DNA of 64,000 bases, taken from the NCBI GenBank assembly GCA_947846985.1, contig CANTUZ010000002.1, positions 59,476,563 through 59,540,562 on the forward strand, in the 5' to 3' direction. Under the pieces are notes generated by a model. It saw only the letters and a list, made by a program, of their open reading frames with translations. It had not been told where the DNA came from and did not search any database. Position numbers and translations under genes: made by a program. This stretch comes from Fratercula arctica. Taxonomy: Eukaryota > Chordata > Aves > Charadriiformes > Alcidae. This document shows positions 62,418-64,000 of this stretch, piece after piece (the first letter of the stretch is position 1; each line of letters starts with the position of its first letter).

Positions 62418-62760
62418 GGTCATAGAATCACAAAAATCACACAACAATTCAGGTTGGAAAGGAACTCCAAATTTCATCAAGTTCAACCTTCTACTTGAAG
62501 CAGGGACAACTTCAAAGTTACAGGAGGTTGCTCATGGTCTTGTCCTATTGAATTTTGAAATATTCAAAATTCATAAAAATTTTGACAGACAAATTTGAAC
62601 GCAGGCGGAGAAAAAAAAAAAATCTTTCTGGGAAAACTGTTCCAGTGCCTAGCCACTCTCATTGTAAAATACTGTTTCCCTGTGCCAAGGCAGAATTTCT
62701 CTTGCTGCAAGACAACTTGCCTCTTGTCCTCTGCGTATTTTACATGAAATCTCCATAAAA
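62418..62760 (-). mobile_element. Highly diverged CR1 retrotransposon 3' fragment
   Basis: An old minus-oriented CR1. The left end keeps 'tcatagaatcac' and 'ttcaggttggaaaggaactcc', followed by 'catcaagttcaacc', all recognisable CR1 3' UTR blocks. The minus frame from 62,764 to 62,564 retains a degraded ORF2 tail with an ARHWNSFPRKI segment equivalent to the [10 protein letters not shown] block of the other copies, preceded by a MRVARHWN-like context. Many small indels, and an A-run at 62,612-62,622, break the frame. It is truncated on the 5' side near 62,760. Confidence 0.9.
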
Positions 62761-64000
62761 CCAAATGGAAAGCATTTCATCAACAGTGCAGCCTGCTTCT
62801 ACTTCCATCAAGACATTCCAGATAATTTTCCTTATTTTTGCAGTTACAAATTTTTACACTCTACCTGTGTTCCTGTTGTCTTGGACTTTGAAAACCCACG
62901 TGATCCATGCTGCTTTTTTGGAGGGTGAGGAGGCAAGAGAAACAGGGGAATCATATTTATTCAAATTAGATTTTTTTTTCCCCCCACAACATATCAGCCT
63001 GTCCTATAGATCATAAATGCTGCAGCATTGATTTATGTCTGTAGTATAGCTACTCTCACTGGGTCTTCAGAAGAGAGTCATTTACCCATCAATGAACCTA
63101 CATTTCACTTGGTGCCATTTGTTTACAGGAGAGGAAGGGGGAAAAAAAGAAGACTGCTTTATGATTTCTGCTTTAAATCAAAGTGCCATCTGCAGTAAAT
63201 ACTCTGGCCCACCTCAATATTGGGGGAAGCATATTTCCATAATCATTGGAATTTTTATTCAGAATGTGCTACAGCTTTGATTACATGGTTGGCAATCTGT
63301 CTCTGCATGCGTGGCACAGATCAGGGCAACAGCCTCCTCCATTATTTCCTAACCTACTGCCTCTGCTTTTTTGTACTGCTGCTCTGTTCACTGTTAATGT
63401 GTCTTTTGATCTTGCCAGCACTGTCATAGTAGAAGTTGCCTTTCTTGCTTCCACACAAGTATTTGAAAACCTGTCAAAGTGCTGAGGTTTTCATTATACA
63501 CTTTTCATCATTACTCTGTCTACACTGAACAAGTTTATTTCAAAGGCTTTGCTAGAAAATGACAAGAAACATGACAATTTATTTCCTTGTCCTTTCATTA
63601 GATTAGAAATGCCACGAAAGATTTAGAATCCATTTATTTTTATTAAAAGGCATGATGCACTTTGCTTTACCGAAGAGAAGACAATGAGAGAATGAGAAAT
63701 ATTAATTTGGGATGTTATGGTGATTGAGGGGCTTTGAGTCTGAGGCATTTGAGTAGAAAAACTATGTATTTGTAGTTCACAAATACAAACGTTTTAATTA
63801 CATTTTTAAGAGATGAATCGCTGTGAATAACATAAAACAGCAGAAGATGAAGAAAACACTTTTGATATGACGCAGTAACTGTAGTATAGGCACTTCTTTG
63901 TAGTCAGCCTCAGAAAAATCCTTTTCCTTTTGCTCTGAATCACAATTTAATGTGGTATGTATCGCCAGGTTGTTAAAGATGTTAGTGCTATATAAGCCAT
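62761..64000. other. Non-coding stretch to the window end
   Basis: No recognisable gene or repeat. Overlapping plus frames at 63,220-63,485 are hydrophobic because of T-rich codons and look like chance. Confidence 0.6.

Noticed and set aside
63220..63485. Overlapping hydrophobic plus-strand frames near the window end
   Set aside because: Two different frames are both open and hydrophobic because the DNA is T-rich; no family resemblance.
1..64000. CRISPR arrays, operons, phage or other prokaryote-type systems
   Set aside because: No regularly spaced repeats, no coding density and clear vertebrate CR1 elements; the window is eukaryotic non-coding DNA.

Overview
The window looks like AT-rich, gene-poor euchromatic DNA from a bird, or possibly another sauropsid. 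The main evidence is four clear copies of CR1 non-LTR retrotransposons, the dominant interspersed repeat of birds. All four are 5'-truncated and all four are inserted in the minus orientation. No Alu, B1 or L1-type mammalian repeats are visible. There is no sign of bacterial organisation such as long ORFs, operons or ribosome binding sites. Nearly all open frames are short, sit in random positions and match no family I recognise. The only frames with clear homology are the reverse-transcriptase tail and C-terminal tail encoded by the CR1 copies.

Layout. Positions 25-700 hold the longest CR1 fragment, with part of the reverse transcriptase region. A long repeat-poor stretch follows, up to a second, older CR1 at 9605-9905. 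From there to about 54,160 the sequence is single-copy-looking AT-rich DNA. It is interrupted by simple repeats: a TG/TA microsatellite at 21,011, a T25 tract at 22,653, a TTATG/TTATT pentanucleotide array at 38,111 and a C18 tract at 49,642. It also holds a few weak, very old SINE/LINE-like remnants near 4.7, 24.5, 25.5, 26.5, 27.6 and 28.1 kb. A third CR1, of the same young-looking subfamily as the first, lies at 54,164-54,422, and a fourth, much decayed one lies at 62,418-62,760.

The most notable non-CR1 structure is a diverged direct repeat of about 190 bp (53,326-53,512 and 55,370-55,572) that flanks the third CR1. It could be an old local duplication or two copies of an unnamed repeat. 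Other items worth checking are a minus-strand segment at 21,529-21,661 with the form of a splice-bounded exon encoding a hydrophobic helix, a CpG-rich patch at 43,097-43,320, a possible enhancer-like cluster near 32,450-32,560, and several perfect inverted repeats.

I do not see a complete protein-coding gene, an RNA gene, a CRISPR array or any multi-gene system. The window is best read as part of an intergenic desert or a very large intron. The host gene, if there is one, cannot be named from this sequence alone.
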